From an uncultured Lactobacillus sp. (GTDB lineage Bacteria; Bacillota; Bacilli; Lactobacillales; Lactobacillaceae), in contig CAMLRO010000005.1 in the NCBI GenBank assembly GCA_946482425.1, positions 1 to 43,524 on the forward strand: a DNA stretch of 43,524 nt. The letters run 5' to 3'. The first letter of the stretch is position 1, and every line of letters begins with the position of its first letter. The notes below the pieces were generated by a model. The model saw nothing but the letters and a program-made list of their open reading frames with translations. It did no database searches and was not told where the DNA came from. This document shows, in pieces, positions 23,972 to 32,915 of this stretch. The position numbers and the translations under genes are program-made.

Positions 23972-25420
23972 ATGGTTAATAATAAAAGTTTACAAAAAAT
24001 AAAAATTGGCTTTGTACCAACTAGAAGAAACATTTTCTCAGCAACAGCAGCGATTGAATTTGCAGATAAAACCCGTAAAAAATTAGATGAATTGGGAATT
24101 AACTACGTTGATATTAAAGAAGTTAATGATGATGGACTTCTTTATGATGATGACGGACTTGAAAAAATAACCCAGAAGTTTAAAGCGGCGGCTATTGATG
24201 GTTTGTTTATTGCAAACGAAAATTTTGGTACCGAGTATGAAGTTGCACGTCTAGCAGCTAAATTCAACGTACCTGTTCTTTTGTGGGGGCCAAAAGACGA
24301 GGCACCGGCTCCTGATGGCTCAAGGAGACGTGATACGCAATGTGGTCTATTTGCTATTGGTAAAGTTCTGCGTCACTTTAATGTTCCTTTTACCTATATT
24401 AGAAACAGCGATATTGCTGATCCGTCATTCAGCCGCGGAGTAATTGATTTTGTGAAGGTATGCAATGTTGTGAAAACCTTTAGGAATACCCGTGTTTTGC
24501 AGATAGGTCCTCGTCCCTTTGATTTTTGGTCAGTTATTGTCAATGAAGGCGAATTACTGGAAAAATTCGGTATCCAACTTTCACCAATCCCCTTAGGTGA
24601 GCTTACTTCATATATGAATGATTTAATTAAGAATAACGATCCGCGCATTTCAGAGACTAAAGATACTTTTAGAAAATGGGCAGATATTAAAATTAAGGAA
24701 GATGATTTTACTAAAGTCGCTGCTTTGAAATTGGCTATGCAAGATAAAATGAAACAATATGGCTGCAATTGCGGCACTATTCAGTGCTGGACAGAGCTAC
24801 AGCATGAAATCGGAATTTTGCCGTATGCTTCTGAGGCTTTGCTCCAAACAGAAGGACTGCCGGTAACCTGCGAGACCGATATTAACGGGGCAATTTCAGA
24901 AGTCTTGGCAGAATCTGCTACGCTTGGGGATGAAAGAGCGTTATTTGCTGATGTCAACTGCCGCCATCCTGAAAACGAAAACGGCGAATTGTTGCAGCAT
25001 CTGGGTACATTTGCCTTCCAAACGGCTAAAAACCGTCCGGTTTTGCCACCATCGCACTTTGTATTTGATTATCCCGGTTCTGCTGCTTTTCAGGCTAAAG
25101 ACGGCACTTATACTTTAGTTCGTTTTGACGGTGACCACGGCAAGTATTCTATGCTGCTGGGCAATGCTAAAACTTGTGCGGGTCCGTATGAACAAGGAAC
25201 TTATGCTTGGTTTGAATTTAAGGATCTAAACCGTTTTGAAGCAAAATATGTCTATGGTCCTTATATTCACCACATGGCTGGCGTCCGTGCCGACGTTGTG
25301 CCAATTCTTGCTGAAGCAGGAAAGTACATTAACGTTGAACCAGATTATTTTGACCCGATTAAAGATAAAGTTGCAGCATATTGGTACGGCGACTATGAAT
25401 CAATTTTAACTGATAAATAA
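23972..25420 (+). CDS. L-fucose/L-arabinose isomerase-like sugar isomerase
   Basis: An aldose-ketose isomerase fold protein of 482 residues with three regions: N-terminal (about 1-165), middle (about 166-345) and C-terminal (about 346-482). The expected metal ligands of the FucI type can be placed at E301 (TCETDING), D327 (LFADVNCRHP) and H433/H434 (PYIHHMAG). Cys-rich GCNCGTIQCW precedes them. Fucose isomerases also accept D-arabinose and D-altrose, and this divergent branch is not assigned. It stands between the LacI/transketolase cluster and the rbs-type operon and has its own promoter and terminator. It could convert the island's sugar, perhaps apiose, to the ketose the kinase uses. RBS AGGAGG. 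Confidence 0.82.
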   Translation: MVNNKSLQKIKIGFVPTRRNIFSATAAIEFADKTRKKLDELGINYVDIKEVNDDGLLYDDDGLEKITQKFKAAAIDGLFIANENFGTEYEVARLAAKFNVPVLLWGPKDEAPAPDGSRRRDTQCGLFAIGKVLRHFNVPFTYIRNSDIADPSFSRGVIDFVKVCNVVKTFRNTRVLQIGPRPFDFWSVIVNEGELLEKFGIQLSPIPLGELTSYMNDLIKNNDPRISETKDTFRKWADIKIKEDDFTKVAALKLAMQDKMKQYGCNCGTIQCWTELQHEIGILPYASEALLQTEGLPVTCETDINGAISEVLAESATLGDERALFADVNCRHPENENGELLQHLGTFAFQTAKNRPVLPPSHFVFDYPGSAAFQAKDGTYTLVRFDGDHGKYSMLLGNAKTCAGPYEQGTYAWFEFKDLNRFEAKYVYGPYIHHMAGVRADVVPILAEAGKYINVEPDYFDPIKDKVAAYWYGDYESILTDK

Positions 25421-25450
25421 AAATTACTTTTTAAAGTTAGTATTTGTTAA

Positions 25451-25483
25451 GGCAAGAATATTCCTATATTCTTGCCTTTTTTG
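25451..25483 (+). terminator. Terminator of the isomerase gene
   Basis: GGCAAGAATA pairs perfectly with TATTCTTGCC around six bases, followed by TTTTTT. Confidence 0.92.
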
Positions 25484-25495
25484 TGCTCTAACGGC

Positions 25496-25505
25496 AACTA
25501 AACCA
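25496..25505. promoter_or_regulatory. Operator E upstream of the rbs-type operon
   Basis: AACTAAACCA matches the reverse of the TAGTTTAGTT core at nine of ten positions and lies 32 bases before the -35. It would place the rbs operon under the same LacI as the isomerase. Confidence 0.35.
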
Positions 25506-25537
25506 AAACTAAAATAAAATTTTATTATCAACTGCTA

Positions 25538-25566
25538 TTGAAAGCGATTGCATTAACTGGGATAAT
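25538..25566 (+). promoter_or_regulatory. Promoter of the rbs-type operon, overlapped by a cre site
   Basis: TTGAAA (25538-25543), a 17-base spacer and GATAAT (25561-25566). A cre-like TTGAAAGCGATTGCAT (25538-25553, one mismatch to consensus) covers the -35 and part of the spacer, so CcpA repression is likely. Confidence 0.7.
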
Positions 25567-25646
25567 GAAATTTGTGTAAGGCTCTGTATATTAAAGCCTT
25601 AAGTCAGATAAAGCTTAATACTTGTTTTTAGTGAGAGGGGGAAAAC

Positions 25647-26573
25647 ATGAGTATTAATATCTCGGTTCTTGGCAGTATCAATTTAGATACTACTTATCAC
25701 ATTACTCATATCCCGTTACCTGGTGAAACGCTCCAAGTAAATAAGAAAACGTATGCTGGTGGCGGGAAAGGAGCTAATCAAGCAGTGGCTGCACAGCGTA
25801 GCGGTGCTACTGTTCATTTTATCGGCGCAGTAGGCAACGATACTGCAGGAAAATTTATGCTGGAAACAATGGGCAAAGAAAACATTGATTTAGCTAACGT
25901 CGAAGTTAAAGAAAACGAGCAAACAGGTGCGGCTACAATTTTGCTTGATAAGAATGGGCAAAACAGTATTTTGGTTTATGCCGGAGCTAACAGTTTAATT
26001 AGTCATAAGCAGATAGTTAAAGCAGAAGATGTGATTGCAAAGTCTCAGTACATTATTGCGCAGTTTGAAACGCCAATTAAAGCAACTCTTGAGGCTTTTA
26101 AGATTGCTAAAAAACATAACGTGATAACTATCTTAAATCCTGCTCCAGCCGCAAAAATTAGTGATGAACTACTGGAATTAACGGACATTATTACTCCTAA
26201 CGAAACAGAAAGTGCCTTTATTACAGGCATCAAAGTCAAAGACCAAAATGCAATGCACGAAACAGATATGTATTTTAAGAAAAAGGGAGTAAAAGTAACA
26301 TTAATTACTTTAGGTTCGCGCGGAGTACACTGTTCGATTGGCTCTATCAGTCAATTAGTTCCTGCACACAAAGTCCATGTAGTAGATACTACGGGAGCCG
26401 GAGATACTTTCGTTGGTGCAATGACATCCATATTAAAACCAGATTTTTCAAATATTTTTGAAGCGATTGATTATGGTCAAAAAGCTTCATCAATCACCAT
26501 TGAAGTTATGGGTGCGCAACCTTCAATTCCTACCAGAGAAAAGGTTGAGCAGGTGTACGGAAAGGAAGATTAA
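25647..26573 (+). CDS. rbsK: Ribokinase (PfkB family)
   Basis: Phosphorylates D-ribose, or a similar pentose, at O5. It is 308 residues with the PfkB N-terminal GSINLDTTY, the [10 protein letters not shown] substrate loop (38-45) and the C-terminal [12 protein letters not shown] with catalytic D253. RBS GAGAGGGGG before ATG. First gene of rbsK-rbsD-rbsA-rbsC-rbsB; the rbsD start follows its stop codon after one base. True ribokinase is the simplest reading. A second kinase (FGGY type) in the island shows that more than one sugar may be phosphorylated here. Confidence 0.92.
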   Translation: MSINISVLGSINLDTTYHITHIPLPGETLQVNKKTYAGGGKGANQAVAAQRSGATVHFIGAVGNDTAGKFMLETMGKENIDLANVEVKENEQTGAATILLDKNGQNSILVYAGANSLISHKQIVKAEDVIAKSQYIIAQFETPIKATLEAFKIAKKHNVITILNPAPAAKISDELLELTDIITPNETESAFITGIKVKDQNAMHETDMYFKKKGVKVTLITLGSRGVHCSIGSISQLVPAHKVHVVDTTGAGDTFVGAMTSILKPDFSNIFEAIDYGQKASSITIEVMGAQPSIPTREKVEQVYGKED

Positions 26574-26574
26574 T

Positions 26575-26970
26575 ATGAAGAAAACAGGTATTTTAAATTC
26601 TAATATCTCTCGTGTCGTGGCTGATATGGGGCACATGGATTGGCTAGGAATTGGTGATGCGGGTACGCCCGTACCGCCAGAAACAGAAAAAATTGATTTG
26701 GCAGTTTCTGCCAACCTTCCCTCATTTACGCAAGTTTTAAAAGAAGTTCTTAAAGAATTGGCTGTGCAAAAAGTTTATGTTGCTGAGGAAATTAAGAAAC
26801 AGAACCCACAGCAGTTAGAAAACATTAAAGCAATTTTGCCAAACGTTGAAATTGAGTTTATTCCTCACAGTGAATTAAAGCAGGATTTACGCAGGGCAAA
26901 AGCTTTTATTCGAACAGGAGAAGAGACGCCTTTCTCAAACGTAATTCTCGAAAGTGGTGTGATTTTTTAG
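26575..26970 (+). CDS. rbsD: D-ribose pyranase
   Basis: Converts the pyranose to the furanose form of ribose before RbsK acts. It is 131 residues and shows the family start [30 protein letters not shown] in pieces: NSNISR, MGHMD with catalytic H20, and GIGDAG. The C-terminal [10 protein letters not shown] is also typical. The RBS AAAGGAAG lies inside the end of rbsK, so the two are coupled. Confidence 0.94.
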   Translation: MKKTGILNSNISRVVADMGHMDWLGIGDAGTPVPPETEKIDLAVSANLPSFTQVLKEVLKELAVQKVYVAEEIKKQNPQQLENIKAILPNVEIEFIPHSELKQDLRRAKAFIRTGEETPFSNVILESGVIF

Positions 26971-26985
26971 GAGGTGAGCCTTTTC

Positions 26986-28464
26986 ATGCAAATTGAAATG
27001 AAAGGGATTGAAAAATCTTTTGGAACCAATAAAGTTTTACGGGGCGTGGATTTTGACGTTCATTCTGGCGAAGTCCATGCGTTAATGGGCGAAAACGGCG
27101 CCGGCAAGTCTACTTTAATGAATATTTTAACTGGCTTACTAAAAAAAGACGCAGGCACAATTAAAGTTGACAACCACGACACTACCTACGCCAGCGCATT
27201 AGACGCGGAACATCATGGCATCAGTTTTATTCACCAAGAAATGAACAACTTTGCCGAAATGAGCGTTGTCGATAATATGTTTTTGAATAAAGAAATTAAA
27301 ACTAAGCTGGGCCTAGTTGATCAAAAGAAAATGAGAAAAGAAGCCCGGCAGTATTTGGTGAATTTAGGTTCAGACATTGATGTTGACAGTAAAATGGGCG
27401 ACTTGACTGTAGGTCAGCAACAAATGGTGGAAATAGCTAAGTCTCTGATGATTAACGCCAAAATAATTATTATGGACGAGCCTACTGCCGCACTGACTGA
27501 GAATGAAACTGCTATTTTATTCAAAACAATTAGAGAATTAAAGTCCAATAACGTCGGCTTTATTTACATCTCGCACAGAATGGAAGAACTTTGGCAAATA
27601 TGTGACCGGGTAACAGTTATGCGTGATGGCTTATCAGTCAACACTTATCAGACCAAAGACGTTGCCGAAAATCAAATTGTTCACGACATGGTAGGGCGTG
27701 ACATTGGTGACTATTACCCTGGCCGCCACCCGCATTTGGGAGAAGTGGCATTAAAAGCTGAACATTTATCAGGAGAAAAGTTTCACGATATCAGTTTTGA
27801 AGTCCACGAAGGAGAAATTTTAGGATTTTCCGGCTTGATGGGAGCTGGCAGAACGGAAACCATGAGAGCCTTATTTGGAATTGACAAATTAAGCTCCGGT
27901 AAAATCTATGTCGCTGGCAAGGAAACAAAACTAACCAGTCCCAGCGTCTCCATTAAAAAGGGCATTGGCTTTTTAACTGAAGATAGAAAAAATGAGGGTC
28001 TGATTACTGAACAATCTTTAGAAGATAATATTGCCCTGCCAAGTATTGATACTTTCCGTAAGCATGGCATTATTGACAAAAAAGCAGAAGATAAATTTGC
28101 TGACATGCTGATTAAGCGGCTAACAGTGAAGGCTAATAATGCGCAAGTAACGGCCGGCAGCTTGTCAGGCGGTAACCAGCAAAAGGTTGTTTTAGCTAAA
28201 TGGGTTGGCAGCGGCTCCAAGATTTTAATTTTGGATGAACCAACTCGTGGAGTTGACGTAGGTGCCAAGAAAGAAATTTATGAACTGATGAATCAGTTAA
28301 CCGACAGACACGTAGCCATCATAATGATTTCTAGTGACCTGCCTGAAGTTCTTAGTATGAGTGATCGTATTGAAGTGCTGTATGAAGGTAAACAAATGGG
28401 CGTCATTAATGCCCAAGGTGCAACTCAAGAACAAGTGATGAAATTAGCTACAGGAGGAAAGTAG
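26986..28464 (+). CDS. rbsA: Ribose-type ABC importer ATPase
   Basis: Drives sugar import, 492 residues with two ATPase domains. The first has GENGAGKST, LTVGQQQMVEIAKSL and IIIMDEPTAALT. The second has the usual degenerate Walker A (GLMGAGRTE), SLSGGNQQKVVLAKW and ILILDEPTRGVDVGA. I start it at ATG 26986 because GGAGGTGA lies eight bases upstream; the earlier in-frame codon falls within that RBS. It pairs with RbsC and RbsB downstream. Confidence 0.95.
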   Translation: MQIEMKGIEKSFGTNKVLRGVDFDVHSGEVHALMGENGAGKSTLMNILTGLLKKDAGTIKVDNHDTTYASALDAEHHGISFIHQEMNNFAEMSVVDNMFLNKEIKTKLGLVDQKKMRKEARQYLVNLGSDIDVDSKMGDLTVGQQQMVEIAKSLMINAKIIIMDEPTAALTENETAILFKTIRELKSNNVGFIYISHRMEELWQICDRVTVMRDGLSVNTYQTKDVAENQIVHDMVGRDIGDYYPGRHPHLGEVALKAEHLSGEKFHDISFEVHEGEILGFSGLMGAGRTETMRALFGIDKLSSGKIYVAGKETKLTSPSVSIKKGIGFLTEDRKNEGLITEQSLEDNIALPSIDTFRKHGIIDKKAEDKFADMLIKRLTVKANNAQVTAGSLSGGNQQKVVLAKWVGSGSKILILDEPTRGVDVGAKKEIYELMNQLTDRHVAIIMISSDLPEVLSMSDRIEVLYEGKQMGVINAQGATQEQVMKLATGGK

Positions 28465-28465
28465 A

Positions 28466-29431
28466 ATGGACAAGGCAAAAACAACAAAAAAGAAATTTGA
28501 TTTTACGAAATACATGGCGCTCGTGGCTTTAATAATTTTAGTAATTATTATTACAGTTTTAAACCCTCAATTTATTGCGCCAAATAACTTATTAAATTTG
28601 CTTCGTCAAGCATCGGTCAACGCTCTAATCGCCTTTGGAATGACATTTGTTATTCTTACTTCCGGTATTGATTTATCTGTCGGTTCTATTTTGGCTTTCA
28701 CAGGAGCTATCAGTGCCAGCTTGATTCTAGGAGGCACACCTGCTTGGCTTGCCGCATTAATTGGCCTTGCAATCGGAGCTTTATTGGGGGCACTCAATGG
28801 TGTATTCATCACCTGGGGCAAAGTTACCCCCTTTATTGCCACCTTGGCTACTATGACTATTTGGCGCGGTGCCACATATGTCTTCACAGGTGGCAATCCT
28901 ATTACTGGCGGTAAAATGAATACCAGCTTTTTCTTCCAATTTGTAGGGCAAGGCTATTTATTTGGTATTCCATTTCCAGTAATTATTACTCTGATTGCAT
29001 TTATTATTTGCTATGTTCTACTTCATAAAACTGCTTTTGGTCGTAAGACCTTCGCGTTAGGCGGCAATGAAAAAGCTGCGTTTGTGGCCGGTGTTAAAAC
29101 TAAGAAATTATTGATTATTATCTACACGATTTCTGGTTTATTTGCGGCTTTGGCTGGCTTTATACTAACTTCAAGATTAGGTTCAGCCCAGCCCGATGCA
29201 GGTATGTCTTATGAAATGGACGCTATTGCTTCCACTGTTATTGGTGGTGCCAGCCTGATGGGCGGTAAAGGAAGAATGGCAGGGACTCTCGTGGGTGCTT
29301 TGTTAATTGCTTCTTTAAGCAATGGTATGAATTTACTCGGGATTAATAGTTTCTATCAACAAATTGTTAAAGGTGTCGTAATTTTAATTGCGGTTATGAT
29401 TGATTCCCAAACACAAAAGAACAGGGAATAA
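28466..29431 (+). CDS. rbsC: Ribose-type ABC importer permease
   Basis: The membrane subunit, 321 residues with about eight to ten hydrophobic helices. Family motifs are NLLRQASVNALIAFGMTFVI, LTSGIDLSVGS, GNEKAAFVAGV and STVIGGASLMGGKG (the EAA-like contact loop). It starts one base after the rbsA stop with GGAGG inside the end of rbsA. Confidence 0.95.
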   Translation: MDKAKTTKKKFDFTKYMALVALIILVIIITVLNPQFIAPNNLLNLLRQASVNALIAFGMTFVILTSGIDLSVGSILAFTGAISASLILGGTPAWLAALIGLAIGALLGALNGVFITWGKVTPFIATLATMTIWRGATYVFTGGNPITGGKMNTSFFFQFVGQGYLFGIPFPVIITLIAFIICYVLLHKTAFGRKTFALGGNEKAAFVAGVKTKKLLIIIYTISGLFAALAGFILTSRLGSAQPDAGMSYEMDAIASTVIGGASLMGGKGRMAGTLVGALLIASLSNGMNLLGINSFYQQIVKGVVILIAVMIDSQTQKNRE

Positions 29432-29453
29432 AATTATTTTTAGAGGAGAAATA

Positions 29454-30455
29454 ATGATGAATATTAAAAATTTTTCCAAACGATTGATGAAAATTGCTAC
29501 TGGAGCTTCTGTCTTGCTTTTAGCAGGGGGAATACTTGCGGGCTGTGGTTCCACAGGCTTAAGCAACAGTTCGGGTTCGTCTTCTAAAGTAGAAAAGAAG
29601 GCACCAAAAGATTTGAAAATTGGTGTGTCTATCTCAACATTGACTAACCCCGCATTTGTTAATTTAAAGAATGTTATTAGTGACTATGCTAAAAAGCATG
29701 GTTCAAAAGTCATCATCGATGACGCAAATAATGATACTTCAAAGCAAAATAACGACGTTGAAGATTTAATCACACAAAAGGTAGATGCCTTAATTATCAA
29801 CCCTTGTGATTCTTCAGCTATTTCTACAGTAGTTAAAAAAGCTAATGATGCTAAAATTCCTGTAATCTGTGTTGACCGTAGTGCTGACTCCGGCAAAGTA
29901 GTTTCAACAGTTGCTTCTGACAATATTGCCGGAGGTAAAAAAGCTGCTAATTGGTTAATTGAAAAATTAGGCGAAAATGCTAAAATTGCTGAAATTCAAG
30001 GAATTCCTGGAGCTTCTGCCACACGTGAACGTGGTAAAGGCTTTGATAGTATTGGTGATAAGAAATTAAATATTGTGACTAAGCAGACCGCTCAGTTTGA
30101 CCGTGCCAAGGCCCTGACCGTTACCGAAAACATTTTACAAGCTCATAGCGATATTAAAGGTATTTTTGCCCAAAACGACGAAGAAGCAGTTGGTGCAGCT
30201 CGAGCTGTTAAAGCAGCTAACAAGAAAATAACTATCATTGGTTTTGATGGTACTCTTGCCAGCTTGAATTTAATTCAAAAGGGTCAAATTACGGCTACTG
30301 TTGGTCAGCAATGGAATAAGATAGGTCAAGAATCTGTCCAAAAAGTTTACGATCACTACCAGAATAAGAAGGTTCCTAAGAACGACAAGGTAGCAGTCAA
30401 GATTATTACTAAGAATAATGTAGCTTCATTTAAGAAGCAAGTTTACAACAAATAA
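29454..30455 (+). CDS. rbsB: RbsB-type sugar-binding lipoprotein
   Basis: Extracellular substrate-binding protein, 333 residues. A signal peptide ends in the lipobox LAGC (C31 lipidated), followed by a Ser-rich linker. Compared with E. coli RbsB the ligand residues are kept at N65 (TLTNPAF), INPCDS, DRSAD (Asp-Arg), ATRERG, FDRAK, QNDEEA, GFDGT and VGQQ. One of the two ribose-stacking Phe residues (NPFF in E. coli) is Ala67, which would enlarge the pocket. Ribose is likely but a bulkier or branched pentose is possible. RBS AGGAG; two ATG codons in a row. Confidence 0.92.
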   Translation: MMNIKNFSKRLMKIATGASVLLLAGGILAGCGSTGLSNSSGSSSKVEKKAPKDLKIGVSISTLTNPAFVNLKNVISDYAKKHGSKVIIDDANNDTSKQNNDVEDLITQKVDALIINPCDSSAISTVVKKANDAKIPVICVDRSADSGKVVSTVASDNIAGGKKAANWLIEKLGENAKIAEIQGIPGASATRERGKGFDSIGDKKLNIVTKQTAQFDRAKALTVTENILQAHSDIKGIFAQNDEEAVGAARAVKAANKKITIIGFDGTLASLNLIQKGQITATVGQQWNKIGQESVQKVYDHYQNKKVPKNDKVAVKIITKNNVASFKKQVYNK

Positions 30456-30489
30456 TAAAACCAATTGTTGATAGATTATTAATAAAAAT

Positions 30490-30530
30490 GAATAGGAGCT
30501 TAAAGTTAGACTTTAAGCTCCTATTTTATT
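30490..30530. terminator. Terminator after rbsB
   Basis: AATAGGAGCTTAAAG pairs perfectly with CTTTAAGCTCCTATT around five bases, followed by TTATTTAA. It sits between converging rbsB and LacI genes and may serve both. Confidence 0.9.
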
Positions 30531-31489
30531 TAATATGTCGAATTTCTTTTAATAGGAATGACGTTAATAATACTATTTTGACTAGATTTCTTTCCATTGA
30601 TTAAATCTAATAATCGCCTTGCTGCAGTTTGACCAATCAATTTAGGCTGTTGGTCAATTGTAGAAATTGTAGGCGTAGTATATTCGCATAGCACGTTATT
30701 ATCATAGCCTATAAGTTGAAAATCAGCTGGGATTTTAAGATTACGCCGTTGAGCTTCCTTAATAATTTCCGCAGCATAGATATCATTAACTGCAATTACA
30801 GCGTCAAAACGATTGCTTTTCTTTAAGACTTCTTGCGCAGCTTTCTCAGGATCGGTTTCGGAAACCTTTTTAAGCATGTAGGGAATATTAAGCTTGTTTA
30901 GCTCGTTAACTAGTGACTCTACTCTTTCCCTTACTGTTGGCAATCTCAGCGGCCAATGCTGAATCATTACCCTAGTTGCCTGATTTTGCAATAGAGAAAT
31001 ACAGTCTTTGCCACCTTTGATATTGTCTGAAACTATGCGGGCAACATTATCATCAATATTAGCGCTATCATACATTACAAGAGGTGTTGCCAAGTTTAAA
31101 GTAGCTGGCATATCAAAAGCGGCAGTGATAATGCCGTCAATATTATTTTTTTGGAACTCGTTAATAAAATTCAAATAGTTTTTTTTATTTGAATTGGCGC
31201 TAAAAGAAATTAGCGCAGAATAGCCTTTTTTTTGGAGAATAGATTGAATGCCGTCAATAATTTGGGCATAAAAACGGTTGTTTAGGTCGGGGATAATGAT
31301 GCCAATCATCCGCGATTTTTTTTGGTATAAAGTTCGTGCTACTTGATTAGGCTGATAATTTATTTCTTTGATAACTCGTTCGACTTTTTTTCTAGTAGCA
31401 GGGCTGACGTTAGGCGAATCATTAATAATTCGAGAAACAGTAGCTACAGAAACTCCGGCTAATTTAGCCACATCTTTAATAGTAGACAT
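30530..31489 (-). CDS. LacI-family regulator of the MFS/glycosidase operon
   Basis: A 319-residue LacI protein: helix-turn-helix MSTIKDVAKLAGVSVATVSR, hinge YQPNQVARTL, then IGIIIPDLNNRFYAQIIDGI, IVSDNIKGG and LIGYDNNVLCEYTTPTISTI. It is divergent from the MFS gene. Two TGTAA/TTACA palindromes in the shared region sit on its own -10 side and inside the MFS promoter, which predicts repression of both. Although next to rbsB it is read towards it, so it is not part of that operon. Confidence 0.92.
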   Translation of the reverse strand: MSTIKDVAKLAGVSVATVSRIINDSPNVSPATRKKVERVIKEINYQPNQVARTLYQKKSRMIGIIIPDLNNRFYAQIIDGIQSILQKKGYSALISFSANSNKKNYLNFINEFQKNNIDGIITAAFDMPATLNLATPLVMYDSANIDDNVARIVSDNIKGGKDCISLLQNQATRVMIQHWPLRLPTVRERVESLVNELNKLNIPYMLKKVSETDPEKAAQEVLKKSNRFDAVIAVNDIYAAEIIKEAQRRNLKIPADFQLIGYDNNVLCEYTTPTISTIDQQPKLIGQTAARRLLDLINGKKSSQNSIINVIPIKRNSTY

Positions 31490-31510
31490 GATTGATCCTT
31501 TTTTAATTAC

Positions 31511-31524
31511 TGTAATGGGTTACA
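31511..31524. promoter_or_regulatory. LacI operator 1 (LacI side)
   Basis: TGTAATGGGTTACA has perfect TGTAA/TTACA arms. It lies just downstream of a minus-strand -10 TATAAT (31530-31535), suiting autorepression. Confidence 0.65.
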
Positions 31525-31584
31525 TTTTTATTATAACTCATAAATTAATTTATACTATTTTAGTCATAGTTAAGTAAATCGCTA

Positions 31585-31613
31585 TTGCTTTGTAACCGGT
31601 TACAAGATAATAT
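31585..31613 (+). promoter_or_regulatory. Promoter of the MFS/glycosidase operon with LacI operator 2 in its spacer
   Basis: TTGCTT (31585-31590), a 17-base spacer and TAATAT (31608-31613). The spacer is filled by the perfect 16-base palindrome TTGTAACCGGTTACAA (31590-31605), 80 bases from operator 1, centre to centre. A repressor here would block polymerase. Confidence 0.75.
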
Positions 31614-31662
31614 AAAAATGTAAATCAACGTCAAACCTAATACTTTAGAAAGGAGTTTAATT

Positions 31663-32892
31663 ATGAACGTTGAAAATTTGCGGGAGAAAAATAAGGGTAA
31701 CTGGAAACTCAAAGTAGGAATTTTAGGGATCTCACTTTTTTTGCAGGTTGCTGGTTCTAACCTGGCGGCGATACCTCTAATTGCCAAATCTTTTCCCCAT
31801 GAATCTGTGACTTCGGTGCAGGCATTATTTACTATTCCATCATTCACAATCATGTTGTTCATCTTGTTCAGCAATGCTGTCATTAAGTGGTTTGGTAAAA
31901 GAAATACCGTAATCATAGGCATGATTGTAGCTGTAATTGGTGGTATTATTCCGTTTTTTGTTAATAATTTTACTATTATTGTGATTAGCCGTTTGTTGGT
32001 TGGAGCAGGTATAGGGCTGTTTACATCCCTTGCCGTTTCTTTAATTGGTGACTGCTTTAGTGGTGAAGAACAAAAGACTTTAATTGGTATTCAAGGAGCT
32101 ATGGGGACTCTGGGTAACAGCTCGATGACCTTTGTTTCCGGCTTGCTTTTGGGAATCAAATGGCAAGCAACCTTCTTGTACTTTTTAATTGTAATTCCGT
32201 TCTTAGTTCTCTTTATGATGGGCTACACACCAAAAATGGAGCAGGAAACGACTGTTGAAGGGCAAAGTGCTGCAGTGAATAATACCCAAACGAAAAAGCA
32301 AGTTAAAATACCCGGTTTAATATATGTTGCCTTTTTGATGCTGTTTCTATTCTTTTCAGCTTTTATGGTTGAAGCTACAGCTTCGGCTTTAGCTATTGAA
32401 CAGAATCATCTTGCCAATCAGGGTGCACTTTCTACAGAAATCGCAATCGCGGGCCTAATTGGCGCGGTGATTTCTATGGCATATTCGAAAATCTATAAGA
32501 TGTTAAAGCACTTTACTCCGGCAGTAGCAGTTGCCTGCGGTGCGGTTGGCTTTATTGTTTGCTTAAAAGCAGGCAATATGGCTATTTTCTTTATCGGTTT
32601 ACTATTAATGATGATTGCCAACTTAATTATCCCTTATGTTTATGACACAATCTTGGGAGAAGTTGACGGCTCAATCAGTAATATGATTATTTCAATTGCG
32701 CAAGTCTGCAATAATTTAGGTGCATTTGCTTCTCCTTATGTTATTTCGATCTTATGCAAAATAACGGGCTTAAGTACGGCAGTTGATCAAATGAAGATTA
32801 GTGCAGGTATATTGGGCCTAATAGCAGTTGTCTTTGTAATAATGGCAATTCTTAGAAGTAAAGGCAGTAATAAAGCTAGAAATGTGGCGTAG
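31663..32892 (+). CDS. MFS transporter
   Basis: A 409-residue major facilitator protein with about 12 membrane helices. The first half holds the loop-2/3 region KWFGKRNTVIIG and the helix-5 segment LIGIQGAMGTLGNS; a charged central loop (about 192-220, PKMEQETTVEGQ) separates the halves. RBS AAAGGAG. It heads a two-gene operon with the glycosidase 23 bases downstream, so it probably imports an intact glycoside for cleavage inside the cell. The family-level call is firm, the cargo is inferred. Confidence 0.88.
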   Translation: MNVENLREKNKGNWKLKVGILGISLFLQVAGSNLAAIPLIAKSFPHESVTSVQALFTIPSFTIMLFILFSNAVIKWFGKRNTVIIGMIVAVIGGIIPFFVNNFTIIVISRLLVGAGIGLFTSLAVSLIGDCFSGEEQKTLIGIQGAMGTLGNSSMTFVSGLLLGIKWQATFLYFLIVIPFLVLFMMGYTPKMEQETTVEGQSAAVNNTQTKKQVKIPGLIYVAFLMLFLFFSAFMVEATASALAIEQNHLANQGALSTEIAIAGLIGAVISMAYSKIYKMLKHFTPAVAVACGAVGFIVCLKAGNMAIFFIGLLLMMIANLIIPYVYDTILGEVDGSISNMIISIAQVCNNLGAFASPYVISILCKITGLSTAVDQMKISAGILGLIAVVFVIMAILRSKGSNKARNVA

Positions 32893-32915
32893 CTTAAAGA
32901 GGGGAGTTATTTAAA

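Noticed and set aside
24394..24777. A 127-codon minus-strand open frame inside the isomerase gene
   Set aside because: It is a shadow of the isomerase reading frame; the plus-strand protein has clear family motifs through the whole span.
23972..25420. Idea that the isomerase works with the GH29 fucosidase in L-fucose catabolism
   Set aside because: No fuculose-1-phosphate aldolase or lactaldehyde enzyme is present, the two loci are 17 kb apart with different operators, and the partner genes (split transketolase, kinase) fit a pentose route better.
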